In this document: one piece after another, positions 11,547 to 19,947 of the stretch | Layout of the letters: every line of letters begins with the position of its first letter | Numbering within the stretch: the stretch's first letter is position 1 | Source of the DNA: Pseudohongiella spirulinae | GTDB taxonomy: Bacteria; Pseudomonadota; Gammaproteobacteria; Pseudomonadales; Pseudohongiellaceae | Direction of reading: 5' to 3' | DNA: 64,000 nucleotides | Assembly (NCBI RefSeq): GCF_001444425.1 | Contig: NZ_CP013189.1 | Coordinates: forward strand, 1,550,001 to 1,614,000 | Made by a program: the position numbers and the translations under genes | The notes under the pieces: model-generated | The model's database searches: none | Told to the model about the DNA's origin: nothing | The model's input: the letters and a program-made list of their open reading frames with translations, nothing else

Positions 11547-12074
11547 ATGGACACTCATATTTGCACCCTCGCAGAATCCATAGGCAGCTTACTGCTCCGG
11601 CGCGGTTCCAGCGTAAGTACAGCGGAATCCTGTACCGGAGGCTGGATAGCACAGGCACTGACTGCCATACCCGGTAGTTCCGGCTGGTTTCATCTCGGAC
11701 TTGTTACCTATGCAAACAGTGCGAAACATGCGTTTTTGCAGGTACCACTCAGCTATCTTGAAGGTGATCAGGCTCCCGGTGCGGTGAGCAGAGAAACCGT
11801 TGAGCAGATGGCTCGTGGTGCTCTGGAGGCTGCAGACTCGGATTTTGCCATCGCCAGTAGTGGAATTGCAGGTCCGGGAGGAGGTTCTGTCAGTAAGCCT
11901 GTGGGTACTGTCTGGCTGGCCTGGGCGTGGCGTCGCGATGGCGGGACTGCGGCAGTGGCGGCACGGGAATTCCTGTTTTCAGGCGACCGGGAGAGCATTC
12001 GACGTCAGTCTGTTATTGCGGCACTCGAAGGCTTGGAGGGTCTGCTGCGGGACGGTCGGATAAAAAATATATAA
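11547..12074 (+). CDS. pncC: Nicotinamide-nucleotide amidase (CinA C-terminal family)
   Basis: This 175-residue stand-alone CinA C-terminal domain hydrolyses NMN to nicotinate mononucleotide, recycling the NMN released by NAD-dependent DNA ligase. Motifs seen are [16 protein letters not shown], with the catalytic Ser and Thr region, [16 protein letters not shown] and [21 protein letters not shown]. It is divergent from mutS and sits directly upstream of recA; its stop adjoins the LexA box, so recA has its own regulated promoter. The pncC-recA-recX order is common in gammaproteobacteria. Confidence 0.93.
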   Translation: MDTHICTLAESIGSLLLRRGSSVSTAESCTGGWIAQALTAIPGSSGWFHLGLVTYANSAKHAFLQVPLSYLEGDQAPGAVSRETVEQMARGALEAADSDFAIASSGIAGPGGGSVSKPVGTVWLAWAWRRDGGTAAVAAREFLFSGDRESIRRQSVIAALEGLEGLLRDGRIKNI

Positions 12075-12094
12075 TACTGGTTGAATATACAGTA
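12075..12094. promoter_or_regulatory. LexA (SOS) box upstream of recA
   Basis: TACTG-N10-CAGTA is an exact match to the conserved arms of the gammaproteobacterial LexA consensus, with an AT-rich centre on its right side. It begins on the base after the pncC stop and overlaps the recA -35 hexamer, so LexA bound here would block RNA polymerase. It predicts DNA-damage induction of recA and recX. Confidence 0.9.
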
Positions 12095-12109
12095 CCGCTC
12101 TGCTTTAAT
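12081..12109 (+). promoter_or_regulatory. recA sigma-70 promoter
   Basis: TTGAAT (12081-12086), a 17-base spacer and TTTAAT (12104-12109) form a good sigma-70 promoter. The -35 lies within the LexA box. Transcription would start near 12116, leaving a leader of about 40 bases before the recA ATG. Confidence 0.75.
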
Positions 12110-12156
12110 AACTTTAACACGTATATCATCAATTAAATATTAACGGGATATTTCTA

Positions 12157-13215
12157 ATGGCTGAAGCTCATAATCGCGACCCCAACAAAGAAAAAGCATT
12201 GGGTGCTGCATTGGCGCAGATAGAACGCCAGTTCGGCAAGGGTTCCATGATGCGCCTGGGTGATAAAGGCAAGGAGTCTGTGCCTGCCATATCAACCGGA
12301 TCCCTTGGTCTGGATGTGGCGCTTGGCGTTGGTGGATTGCCGCGCGGGCGTATCGTCGAGATTTATGGTCCAGAGTCTTCGGGTAAAACGACTCTTACTT
12401 TGCAGGTTATTGCTGAGTGCCAGAAAGCCGGGGGTACATGCGCCTTCATTGATGCGGAGCACGCACTTGATCCGATCTATGCAGGTAATCTCGGCGTGGA
12501 TGTTGAAAATTTGCTTGTCAGTCAGCCAGATACAGGAGAACAGGCTCTGGAAATCTGCGATATGATTGTCCGCTCGGGTGCCGTTGATGTCGTTGTAGTG
12601 GATTCTGTGGCAGCCCTGACACCGAAAGCAGAAATCGAAGGCGAGATGGGCGATAGTCATATGGGGCTTCAGGCCAGGCTCATGTCGCAGGCACTGCGTA
12701 AAATGACCGCCAACATCAAAAATTCCAATACGCTGGTTATTTTTATTAACCAGATCCGTATGAAAATCGGTGTCATGTTCGGTTCACCGGAAACAACCAC
12801 GGGTGGTAATGCGCTGAAGTTCTATGCCTCTGTGCGCCTTGATATTCGCCGAATCGGCTCGATTAAGGAGGGTGACGAGGTCGTGGGTAACGAAACTCGG
12901 GTGAAAGTTGTCAAGAACAAGGTGGCGCCACCCTTCCGGCAGACCGAGTTCCAGATCATGTACGGTAAGGGGATCTATCGTATGGGTGAAATCATCGACC
13001 TGGGTGTAAAACTGAATCTACTCGATAAGTCAGGTGCCTGGTATGCCTATAACGGCGAAAAAATAGGACAAGGCAAAAAGAATGTAGGCACCTACCTGGA
13101 AGAGAATCCTGATCTTGCACAGGAGCTTGAAAGTAAAATCAGAGCTCAGTTGCTGGGTGGTAATACGCTGTTAGCGGGATCTGACTCCGAAGCTGTCGAA
13201 GCGGATGCCGACTGA
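12157..13215 (+). CDS. recA: Recombinase RecA
   Basis: RecA is the DNA strand-exchange ATPase and LexA coprotease, 352 residues (353 in E. coli). Walker A is GPESSGKTT at about residues 68-76, LVVDSVAAL-like Walker B reads [18 protein letters not shown], and loop L2 contains [20 protein letters not shown]. The C-terminal tail is acidic as usual. A GGGA ribosome site precedes the ATG. It is controlled by the overlapping LexA box and promoter at 12075-12109 and overlaps recX by 11 bases. Confidence 0.99.
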   Translation: MAEAHNRDPNKEKALGAALAQIERQFGKGSMMRLGDKGKESVPAISTGSLGLDVALGVGGLPRGRIVEIYGPESSGKTTLTLQVIAECQKAGGTCAFIDAEHALDPIYAGNLGVDVENLLVSQPDTGEQALEICDMIVRSGAVDVVVVDSVAALTPKAEIEGEMGDSHMGLQARLMSQALRKMTANIKNSNTLVIFINQIRMKIGVMFGSPETTTGGNALKFYASVRLDIRRIGSIKEGDEVVGNETRVKVVKNKVAPPFRQTEFQIMYGKGIYRMGEIIDLGVKLNLLDKSGAWYAYNGEKIGQGKKNVGTYLEENPDLAQELESKIRAQLLGGNTLLAGSDSEAVEADAD

Positions 13216-13693
13216 TACTTCCGCTGCTCGCGACACTTATCTGAAGCTGAGGCGCCGGGCCATGGATTACCTGGCACGGCGCGAGCACAGCAGGTTACAA
13301 CTGCAACGCAAGTTGAGGAATAAGTTTCCGGACAGTCAAGAGTCCGAGATAGATCAGGTTCTCAATGAGCTGGAGTCCGACAAGTTGTTGTCCGACGAGC
13401 GGTTCGCAGAGTCCTATTGTTACAGTAAGTCTGCTCGCGGATATGGACCTTTATACATCCGTCATCAGCTCTCGCGGTCAGGTCTGTCTTCCGGCATCAT
13501 TGATCGGTTGTTGCAGTCCTTTGATGAGGATTTTTGGGTCGAGAGACTGGCAGAATTTCTTGCTCGAAAACGCATATATGAATGGCCCGAATTTGGTAGT
13601 CCGGAATGGCAGCGTACGAATAGACTTGTGTTAAGCAGGGGATTTTCTGCAGAGCATATCAAGGCGATATCTGCATTACCTGGCCTTGATTAG
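13205..13693 (+). CDS. recX: RecA regulatory protein RecX
   Basis: RecX inhibits RecA filament extension. This 162-residue protein has the three-helix repeats of the family: [40 protein letters not shown] and [16 protein letters not shown]. Length is typical (166 in E. coli). The ATG lies inside the end of recA, so expression is translationally coupled and shares the SOS promoter. Its stop overlaps, by four bases on the opposite strand, the end of the convergent globin gene. Confidence 0.93.
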   Translation: MPTDTSAARDTYLKLRRRAMDYLARREHSRLQLQRKLRNKFPDSQESEIDQVLNELESDKLLSDERFAESYCYSKSARGYGPLYIRHQLSRSGLSSGIIDRLLQSFDEDFWVERLAEFLARKRIYEWPEFGSPEWQRTNRLVLSRGFSAEHIKAISALPGLD

Positions 13694-14112
13694 ATGCCCG
13701 CGATCTCATCTTTCAATACTGCCAGTCGGGCCAGCAGTTTGTTTTGTGCGGCTATTGGAGAGCCTGATTCATCCATGGCCGTGATCAGGTTTTCTACGAT
13801 TGCGTTAAACTCTGCATCGCTGATTTGCATTCCTGCGTGCGTGTCAATCATTGAATCTCCAGTATAAACACATGGGCCATTAGCCAGTACACAGAAGTGT
13901 TCGGTAATTTTTTCTCTGAAGCGTTCAACGTTGGAGTCAGCAAAACGCTCAAAGACTCTGTTGTCAAACGCGATTTCTACGATAAAACGGTCGACAATTT
14001 CCTCGATACCCGAGCTTCCCCCGAGTTCCTCATACAGAGTCCGCCCAGAGTCAGCACTCATACAGGCACTCACTAAACCAAGGTAAACTGACAAGCAAGC
14101 AATTCGTATCAT
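13690..14112 (-). CDS. Group I truncated haemoglobin, predicted periplasmic lipoprotein
   Basis: This 140-residue protein begins with a lipoprotein signal (VSAC, Cys17). From LYEELGG (residue 26) it aligns with group I truncated globins; the proximal haem ligand is His92 in DTHAGM. By gap-free alignment with my memory of Mycobacterium tuberculosis HbN, the distal B10, E7 and E11 positions are Ile44, Phe65 and Ile69, where HbN has Tyr, Leu and Gln. The pocket is therefore apolar, which is unusual for an O2-stabilising globin. Cys74 and Cys81 could form a disulfide. It is the last gene of a three-gene operon, overlapping the DUF3034 stop by four bases. Role unknown; gas or redox sensing is inference. 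Confidence 0.85.
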   Translation of the reverse strand: MIRIACLSVYLGLVSACMSADSGRTLYEELGGSSGIEEIVDRFIVEIAFDNRVFERFADSNVERFREKITEHFCVLANGPCVYTGDSMIDTHAGMQISDAEFNAIVENLITAMDESGSPIAAQNKLLARLAVLKDEIAGI

Positions 14113-14987
14113 AATGTTGCCTGTAATGATAGATAAACCCCTCTTTGATCTCTCGCGCCAGCGATAGCCCCCAAATCAACCCAGGCCCCTGTGACGGAGA
14201 CATGCTTGTTTATGAACCAGGCCACAAACAGGTCGCGGGCATGCTCTTCGCGAATCGCGTTCAGGTTGTCCTTTTTTTGGCGAAATTCCAGGCCTACCGC
14301 TATGTTACGATTGAGGAAAACGGCTGTCGCAATTTCTGTAGTCAGTTTGCCTGACTCTGCATCACCTCCATGCCCCAGAAGTCCGAACTGATTCTGCTTT
14401 CCATATCTGATGTTGACGTTCAGTAGCGTCGTCCGATGTGCCAGACCGTCTAGCCAGACTTTGCCTGCGCTCAACAGGAAATCTGTGCCGGTGTCATCAC
14501 GAGCTCCGACAGAGGAGGCGATTTGGTTGTCGGCCAACGCACCGTGCTCAAAACTAAGTGTGATCTGTGGGGCAGAGCCATAAAGCAGGTCCCCCAGAAT
14601 TTTATAGCTGGCGGTGAATTTGTCCTGTTGTATCTCCGCCCCAGTATTTTTGATCCTGAAAGATTGGTTGGCATAAGCCAGCTCAAATCTGTCTCCGATC
14701 GCGATGGCGGCACCATCGACTGTCAATCTGTAATCATCGAGCCATACGCTTGTTTTAAACAGGTTCAGGCCTTTCTGTCCTGAGCTGGCGTAGGTCCCAA
14801 TAGTTGCCCAGGGAAAAAGCCCGCCACCGCTTGCTCCTGACAGGCTGCTGACAGCGCCTGTTCCCAGGATCTTGCCCTGGCGGGTAGTTGCACTATGTTC
14901 ACCTGATCTGCTTGCTGATGCCGAAGACGAAAACAACAGCACACAAATCAAGATAACAAGAAGAGACAAGGATTTCCCGGTATTCAC
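14109..14987 (-). CDS. DUF3034 family predicted outer-membrane beta-barrel protein
   Basis: This 292-residue protein has a hydrophobic signal peptide ending near residue 25 (SSSASAS). The rest is built of alternating amphipathic strands and ends in a C-terminal strand closing with Leu, as in outer-membrane barrels. Conserved DUF3034 stretches include SSLSGASGGGLFPWATIGTY and, later, HVSVTGAWVDLGAIAG. A GTG start is chosen: AGGA lies 7 bases before it, and it overlaps the upstream cupredoxin stop in a GTGA junction. The biochemical function of the family is not known to me. The neighbours (cupredoxin, globin) suggest a periplasm/outer-membrane redox role. Confidence 0.82.
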   Translation of the reverse strand: MNTGKSLSLLVILICVLLFSSSASASRSGEHSATTRQGKILGTGAVSSLSGASGGGLFPWATIGTYASSGQKGLNLFKTSVWLDDYRLTVDGAAIAIGDRFELAYANQSFRIKNTGAEIQQDKFTASYKILGDLLYGSAPQITLSFEHGALADNQIASSVGARDDTGTDFLLSAGKVWLDGLAHRTTLLNVNIRYGKQNQFGLLGHGGDAESGKLTTEIATAVFLNRNIAVGLEFRQKKDNLNAIREEHARDLFVAWFINKHVSVTGAWVDLGAIAGARDQRGVYLSLQATL

Positions 14988-15628
14988 GGTGCATCCTGAC
15001 GAAGAGCACGAAAGCCTAAAGTTTGTTGCGGACTTTGTATGTCAAGTTGGATCGTCACATCCTGGCCATTCAGGTCTGTGGAGTTGATAACCTGGCGGTT
15101 ATCTGTAGTCTGAAGCCACGGGTGCCAGAGGTGCACTTCATTGATATGTTGCGGAATTGTGACGCTGACTTTTCCATGCTCGTCAGTCTGATACCAGGTT
15201 GCCCAGGACGAAACGTACACATAAGCGACCATGCTGTCGTGAATATTACAGCCCAGAACAGCAATGCCGGGCTGCTCAAACGTGACCGGATCGATGTTCT
15301 CATTGGCGTAAAGCGGTGTAGAGAATTGTTTTATTTCAGAAAAAGAATAAACGTGATGGCGAACATTGTCACTATTCGGAAAGCTGACTGATTGTCCAGG
15401 GTTAATCGCCCTGATCATGGGAACAAAGGTGCGGTTGATCTGATCAATAATGCTGATACCTCCGCTTACTTCAGTAGCCTCTTCATCGTGGAGTTCAATG
15501 ACCAGCCCCGCCACAGGTTCGCCGTTTCCGTCAATAAAACGAAAATCCTGTTGCGCAATAACACTTGTTGATACCGATAGCAGCACCAACGGGGGCATCA
15601 AAATCATTGAATTAGCAGGCATTATCAA
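14984..15628 (-). CDS. Secreted cupredoxin-fold protein (MauL-like, 'methylamine utilization protein' family)
   Basis: This 214-residue protein has a signal peptide ending at about residue 25 (SVIA-QQ). The family motifs FPNSDNVRHHVYSFS (about 83-97) and LGCNIHDSMVAY (about 125-136) are present. They offer a type-1 copper set of His91 or His92, Cys127, His130 and Met133. The MauL-like name comes from database tradition; no methylamine dehydrogenase genes are near, so a role in methylamine use is not supported here. It is the first gene of the cupredoxin-DUF3034-globin operon and is divergent from the cyclase, with about 90 bases between starts. Periplasmic electron transfer or copper binding is inferred. 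Confidence 0.83.
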   Translation of the reverse strand: MIMPANSMILMPPLVLLSVSTSVIAQQDFRFIDGNGEPVAGLVIELHDEEATEVSGGISIIDQINRTFVPMIRAINPGQSVSFPNSDNVRHHVYSFSEIKQFSTPLYANENIDPVTFEQPGIAVLGCNIHDSMVAYVYVSSWATWYQTDEHGKVSVTIPQHINEVHLWHPWLQTTDNRQVINSTDLNGQDVTIQLDIQSPQQTLGFRALRQDAP

Positions 15629-15718
15629 AACTCATGATTATTGGCATTGTAATACCGTAAAATACTGCCTATCTTGGGCGTCAGATTCAACCACTATCGA
15701 CACCTTTGCAGCAACAAT

Positions 15719-17674
15719 ATGCGGTTTCCGAGTATCCAGTCACGTTTCATCTTGCTTATGCTGATATTTTTGCTGCCCACCCTGAGTGTGATTTACTGGT
15801 TTGTGGCACGAGAAAATATCAAGTACACCGACCAGACAATCAACTCATATCTGGATATTGGCGTTCAGGTTTTTGACTTTAATCTGGCAGAGCACAGCAA
15901 TACGCTACTGACTATCAGTAGTGCTCTCACACGAGATTGGGGGTTCCGAAATGCATTTGGAGCCGCTGATACAGAGACTATACTTGACGCGGCTCGTAAT
16001 CTGCTGGATCGCTCCAATGGTGCGGCTGGTCTGATGTTAATTGCAGATATGCAAGGTGAGGTTATTGTTGATACAGAGAATCAGGGTTTTAATTCACTGA
16101 CCGGCCCCTGGCGCGCTGTCGTCAATCAGGCAGTACTTCATCCCGATGGTTTGGCCGACGGTGTACTGATGGTTGGTAGTATGCCTTATCTGATAACGGT
16201 CAGCCCGCTTTTTTTGCCCACACCAGTGGCCTGGATTTTCGCCGGATTCCCGCTGGACAATAACTTTGTCTCCCTGATAGAACAAAGTACTGCCTCAGAT
16301 ATTTCAATCATCCAGTCGCAACTGCAGGAATCTGGTGCCAGGACGACGAGTGTCGTCGCCTCGAGTTTTGCGTCAAATCAGGTTCAGCAAGAATTGTCAG
16401 TGCAGCTGGATCTCAGTGACTCGACTGAGACCCAGCGTATTGCTCTGCAAGGCGAAACTTATGGCACCCGATTCCGGCAGATCAACGCTGACGATATTGG
16501 GGATGATCGGGTCTATGCGGTTATTCAGCGCTCCTATCGCGAGAATGAGGAAAATCTTGCAGTACTAAGACAGCGTTTATTGGATTTCGCCATCGCGGTT
16601 ATCTGCCTCTGCCTTGTTGCAGTAATATTGCTGGCTCGCAGTTTCTCAAAACCTATAATGCGTATCGCAGATCGGGTTGTGCAGATACAACGTGGTGACT
16701 ATGGGAGTCATCAGTCTTTGCCAGTGGTGACAAGCGGGGATGAGTTAGGGAGTCTTGCTGTTGCAGTCGAAAATATGTCAAGAGGTCTCGCTGAGAAAGA
16801 AAAGGTACGTGACCTGTTGGGAAAAGTTGTTTCAGATCGCGTAGCAAACGAGTTGTTGCGGAAGAAGCCTGAGCTTGGCGGAGAAGAGAGAGTGGTCAGT
16901 ATACTTTTCGCAGATATAACAGGTTTTACAAATCTCAGTGAAAAATTGCCCCCCGAGCAAGTGTTGTCAATCCTCAACACTTGTCTTGAAAAACTTTGCC
17001 AAATTATCGAAAAAAACAATGGCGTCGTTGATAAATTTACTGGAGATGGGGTAATGGCGGTTTTTGGTGCTCCCATTGAATATCCGGATGATTGTCTGAA
17101 TGCGGTTAAAACGGCGGCTGAAATACGGGCCAGTCTGCCCCTGATCAATAGGTTGCTTACAGAGCAGAGGGTTAATCTGGACCTGAGGGTCGGAGTACAT
17201 TCTGGAAAAGTGGTAGCCGGCAATACCGGTTCGTCTTCAAGACTTAATTACACAGTAATTGGTGATGCGGTTAATCTGGCAGCCAGAATTGAATCTATGA
17301 CGCGCACTTACAAAGTCGGCGCACTGGTCAGTGCAGACTCTAAACACACGCTGGGTTCCGCTGAGTCCCTGTTTGTCTGGCGTGAGGTCGATTGGGTAAA
17401 AGTCAAGGGACGAGAATCAGCAGTGACTCTTTATGAACTTGCAGGGCTGCGCACGGATGTCAGTGATGAAGATCTGGTGCGTATTGAAAGCTTTCATGAA
17501 GCGCTTGGATATTACAGGTCAGGTTATTGGGATGCTGCGCTTGATATTTTCGAGAGACTGAATCGTGATGACAAAGAGGCCATTGTGGATGTATTCATTA
17601 GCCGTATCCAGAGATTAAATGGATTGCCTCCAGCTGACTGGAACGGTGTCTATGCTCACCAAGACATTTTGTAG
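15719..17674 (+). CDS. Membrane-bound class III adenylate/guanylate cyclase with HAMP domain
   Basis: This 651-residue protein is read from the ATG at 15719; the frame is open to a TTG at 15674. One membrane segment (about 10-30) precedes a periplasmic sensor region of about 255 residues, probably Cache-like. A second membrane segment (about 288-307), a HAMP linker (about 308-360) and a C-terminal class III cyclase domain (about 388-575) follow. Metal-binding Asp399 (FADITGF) and Asp443 (DKFTGDG) are present. Lys439 and Thr512 (NYTVIGD) are the ATP-type specificity pair, and Asn519/Arg523 (NLAAR) the transition-state residues. It should therefore be active, most likely making cAMP. It faces the cupredoxin operon across a short divergent region. 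Confidence 0.9.
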   Translation: MRFPSIQSRFILLMLIFLLPTLSVIYWFVARENIKYTDQTINSYLDIGVQVFDFNLAEHSNTLLTISSALTRDWGFRNAFGAADTETILDAARNLLDRSNGAAGLMLIADMQGEVIVDTENQGFNSLTGPWRAVVNQAVLHPDGLADGVLMVGSMPYLITVSPLFLPTPVAWIFAGFPLDNNFVSLIEQSTASDISIIQSQLQESGARTTSVVASSFASNQVQQELSVQLDLSDSTETQRIALQGETYGTRFRQINADDIGDDRVYAVIQRSYRENEENLAVLRQRLLDFAIAVICLCLVAVILLARSFSKPIMRIADRVVQIQRGDYGSHQSLPVVTSGDELGSLAVAVENMSRGLAEKEKVRDLLGKVVSDRVANELLRKKPELGGEERVVSILFADITGFTNLSEKLPPEQVLSILNTCLEKLCQIIEKNNGVVDKFTGDGVMAVFGAPIEYPDDCLNAVKTAAEIRASLPLINRLLTEQRVNLDLRVGVHSGKVVAGNTGSSSRLNYTVIGDAVNLAARIESMTRTYKVGALVSADSKHTLGSAESLFVWREVDWVKVKGRESAVTLYELAGLRTDVSDEDLVRIESFHEALGYYRSGYWDAALDIFERLNRDDKEAIVDVFISRIQRLNGLPPADWNGVYAHQDIL

Positions 17675-17685
17675 ATAAGCAGGCA

Positions 17686-18795
17686 ATGACTCACAGCGTT
17701 TCATATTTTGATTCAGCAACCTCAAGCCGGATTGCCCTGATTAATCCAACGAAGTATCTGGGGAATTTGCTGTTGGCCGGGCAGTTCATTCAAACTCTTT
17801 CAGAATGGTGTGAAAACAACAATGCGCAACTGCTTCTTGTGGTTGATCAGCAGTTTCAATCGTTACTCGCGATGGTGCCACTTTCCGGGAATACGCAGCT
17901 GATTTTCTATCCAAGGGCTGCCCTGCAAAATGGAAGCATACTTTCGAGGGTGCAAAAATGGTTTGCTTGTGTGTGGAGTATTCGCAACTTCCAGGCTGAT
18001 CTTGCCTTTCACCTCGAAGAAGATTCAGTGTCTGTAAGACTGACCCGGTTATCGGGTGCGAAACGAAAGGTCAACAGTGCCGCGTCTCGCTCCGGCTCTG
18101 GCTTTGATGTTAGATTACAGGTAGAGCGTGCTCAGCGTCCGGCTGGGGAGCGCTCCATCTGGTATGTATTCAGAGAAATCTTTGAAAAGTTACAACTTCC
18201 GGTTCCGTCAGACCATGCGTATATCAGTTTTGGTGTAAAACCCAGAGCTGACTTGAGCAAATTGCCATCGGTGCTCTCCGCTCCCCTGGCGGATCCCAGG
18301 CCCAAGGTGGTTGTCCATGCCGGAGCCGGTAAACTCTATAAAAAGTGGCCTGTTTCCCATTATTCCGATTTGTGCAGGGATCTTCTCGATGGGGGGTTTA
18401 TAGTTTTTCTGATCGGTCATGGTGCTGATGACGAAGAGACCAATTCGAGTATTATCAGCAATCTCCCTGATTCCGCCGATTGCTATAATCTGAGCGGACA
18501 GTTTGATCTTTCCCGGCTCGCCGGTCTGATTGTTCAGTGCCAGTTGATGGTTGGAAATGACAGCGGACCATCTCACCTTGGTTCTGCGCTGGGCGTGCCA
18601 GGTGTGGTAATCTTTGGGCCAACCGAGATCGAGATCTGGCGGCCATTAGGGAAGAAAACCCGGGTTTTGAGCAACAAGACAGTATGCCGTCCTGACTGCA
18701 GTCGACATCACTGCGCGATTGGATACGGCTGCCTGAGAGGTATTTCTCCCCGGAAAGTCTATACCGAGTTGGTGGATCTATATGGCAATCGCTGA
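17686..18795 (+). CDS. Glycosyltransferase family 9 protein (heptosyltransferase-like)
   Basis: This 369-residue protein has the two-Rossmann layout of GT9/ADP-heptose LPS transferases. The N-terminal half opens with RIALINPTKYLGNLLLAGQF. The C-terminal half has VVVHAGAGKLYKKWPVSHYSDL and the nucleotide-sugar motif MVGNDSGPSHLGSALGVPGVVIFGPTE. A cysteine-rich tail (CRPDCSRHHCAIGYGCL) is shared by many family members. The exact acceptor and sugar cannot be told. It starts 11 bases after the cyclase stop and precedes rfbB, so a surface-polysaccharide role is likely. Confidence 0.85.
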   Translation: MTHSVSYFDSATSSRIALINPTKYLGNLLLAGQFIQTLSEWCENNNAQLLLVVDQQFQSLLAMVPLSGNTQLIFYPRAALQNGSILSRVQKWFACVWSIRNFQADLAFHLEEDSVSVRLTRLSGAKRKVNSAASRSGSGFDVRLQVERAQRPAGERSIWYVFREIFEKLQLPVPSDHAYISFGVKPRADLSKLPSVLSAPLADPRPKVVVHAGAGKLYKKWPVSHYSDLCRDLLDGGFIVFLIGHGADDEETNSSIISNLPDSADCYNLSGQFDLSRLAGLIVQCQLMVGNDSGPSHLGSALGVPGVVIFGPTEIEIWRPLGKKTRVLSNKTVCRPDCSRHHCAIGYGCLRGISPRKVYTELVDLYGNR

Positions 18796-18825
18796 TTTGA
18801 AAAAAACTGTCAAGGAGTGAGTCAG

Positions 18826-19908
18826 GTGGCTGATATTAAACGTATTATGGTAACCGGTGGGGCGGGTTTTATCGGTTCCGCTGTTGTCAGGTATATTCTC
18901 AACAACACAGAGGATCAGGTTCTTAACGTCGACAAGTTGACCTATGCAGGCAATCTCGATTCTCTGCAGAGCGTCAGCCAGCATAGAAATTACCAGTTTG
19001 CTAAAGCGGACATTTGTGACCGACAGGCTGTTGATGGGCTGTTTAGTGAATTCAGGCCGCATGCCGTCATGCATCTTGCTGCCGAGAGTCATGTGGACCG
19101 ATCGATTGATGGGCCTGCGGCGTTTATCGAAACCAATATCGTCGGCACATACACGCTTTTAGAGGCCTGTCGCGCATATTGGCAAACGCTTTCGGATAGG
19201 GATCAGTCCGATTTCCGCTTTCACCATATCTCGACCGATGAGGTCTATGGCGATCTGGATGGTCCGGAGTCGTTGTTTGTGGAGACGACTCCCTATGCGC
19301 CCAGTTCCCCATACTCAGCCAGCAAAGCCAGCTCGGACCATCTTGTCAGGGCCTGGAGTCGCACCTACGGTTTGCCGGCGGTGGTAACCAATTGCTCAAA
19401 TAACTATGGGCCTTATCATTTCCCCGAGAAGTTGATTCCCCATATTATTCTCAATGCAATTCACGGCAAGCCCCTGCCAGTTTACGGCGACGGTCGTCAG
19501 GTCCGCGACTGGCTGTATGTAGACGATCACGCCCGGGCACTATATCTGGTTATGCGCAAGGGGCGGGTTGGGGATACCTACAATATTGGCGGCCACAATG
19601 AAAAGCAGAATATCGACGTCGTAAAGGCTATCTGCAGCCTGCTCGATGAAATGCATCCGGAATCGCCCGTTGTACCCCACGAAAACTTGATCAGATTTGT
19701 CAAAGATCGCCCTGGCCACGACAAACGATATGCAATTGATGCCAGTAAAATGCAAAATGAATTGGGTTGGGCTCCCGAGGAAACATTTGCAACGGGTTTG
19801 CGGAAAACTGTCCAGTGGTATCTGGATAATCGGGTGTGGTGGCAACGTGTGCTAAATGGGAATTATCAACTGACACGACTCGGCGAAGGCGAGATCGATC
19901 ACGTATAA
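18826..19908 (+). CDS. rfbB: dTDP-glucose 4,6-dehydratase
   Basis: This 360-residue short-chain dehydrogenase/reductase converts dTDP-glucose to dTDP-4-keto-6-deoxyglucose for deoxysugar synthesis. The NAD-binding [11 protein letters not shown], the substrate motif [14 protein letters not shown] and the catalytic [15 protein letters not shown] Tyr-x3-Lys are present. Two GTG codons compete: AAGGAG overlaps the one at 18817 but is 8 bases before the one at 18826, so the latter is chosen. The companion genes rfbA, rfbC and rfbD are not in this window. It follows the GT9 gene. Confidence 0.95.
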   Translation: MADIKRIMVTGGAGFIGSAVVRYILNNTEDQVLNVDKLTYAGNLDSLQSVSQHRNYQFAKADICDRQAVDGLFSEFRPHAVMHLAAESHVDRSIDGPAAFIETNIVGTYTLLEACRAYWQTLSDRDQSDFRFHHISTDEVYGDLDGPESLFVETTPYAPSSPYSASKASSDHLVRAWSRTYGLPAVVTNCSNNYGPYHFPEKLIPHIILNAIHGKPLPVYGDGRQVRDWLYVDDHARALYLVMRKGRVGDTYNIGGHNEKQNIDVVKAICSLLDEMHPESPVVPHENLIRFVKDRPGHDKRYAIDASKMQNELGWAPEETFATGLRKTVQWYLDNRVWWQRVLNGNYQLTRLGEGEIDHV

Positions 19909-19947
19909 TGCAGGTTTTTAATTGACGACCCGACCAGAGGATTTCTC

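Noticed and set aside
14984-15628. Methylamine catabolism inferred from the MauL-like name
   Set aside because: No other mau genes are present; the name is an annotation tradition for this cupredoxin family.
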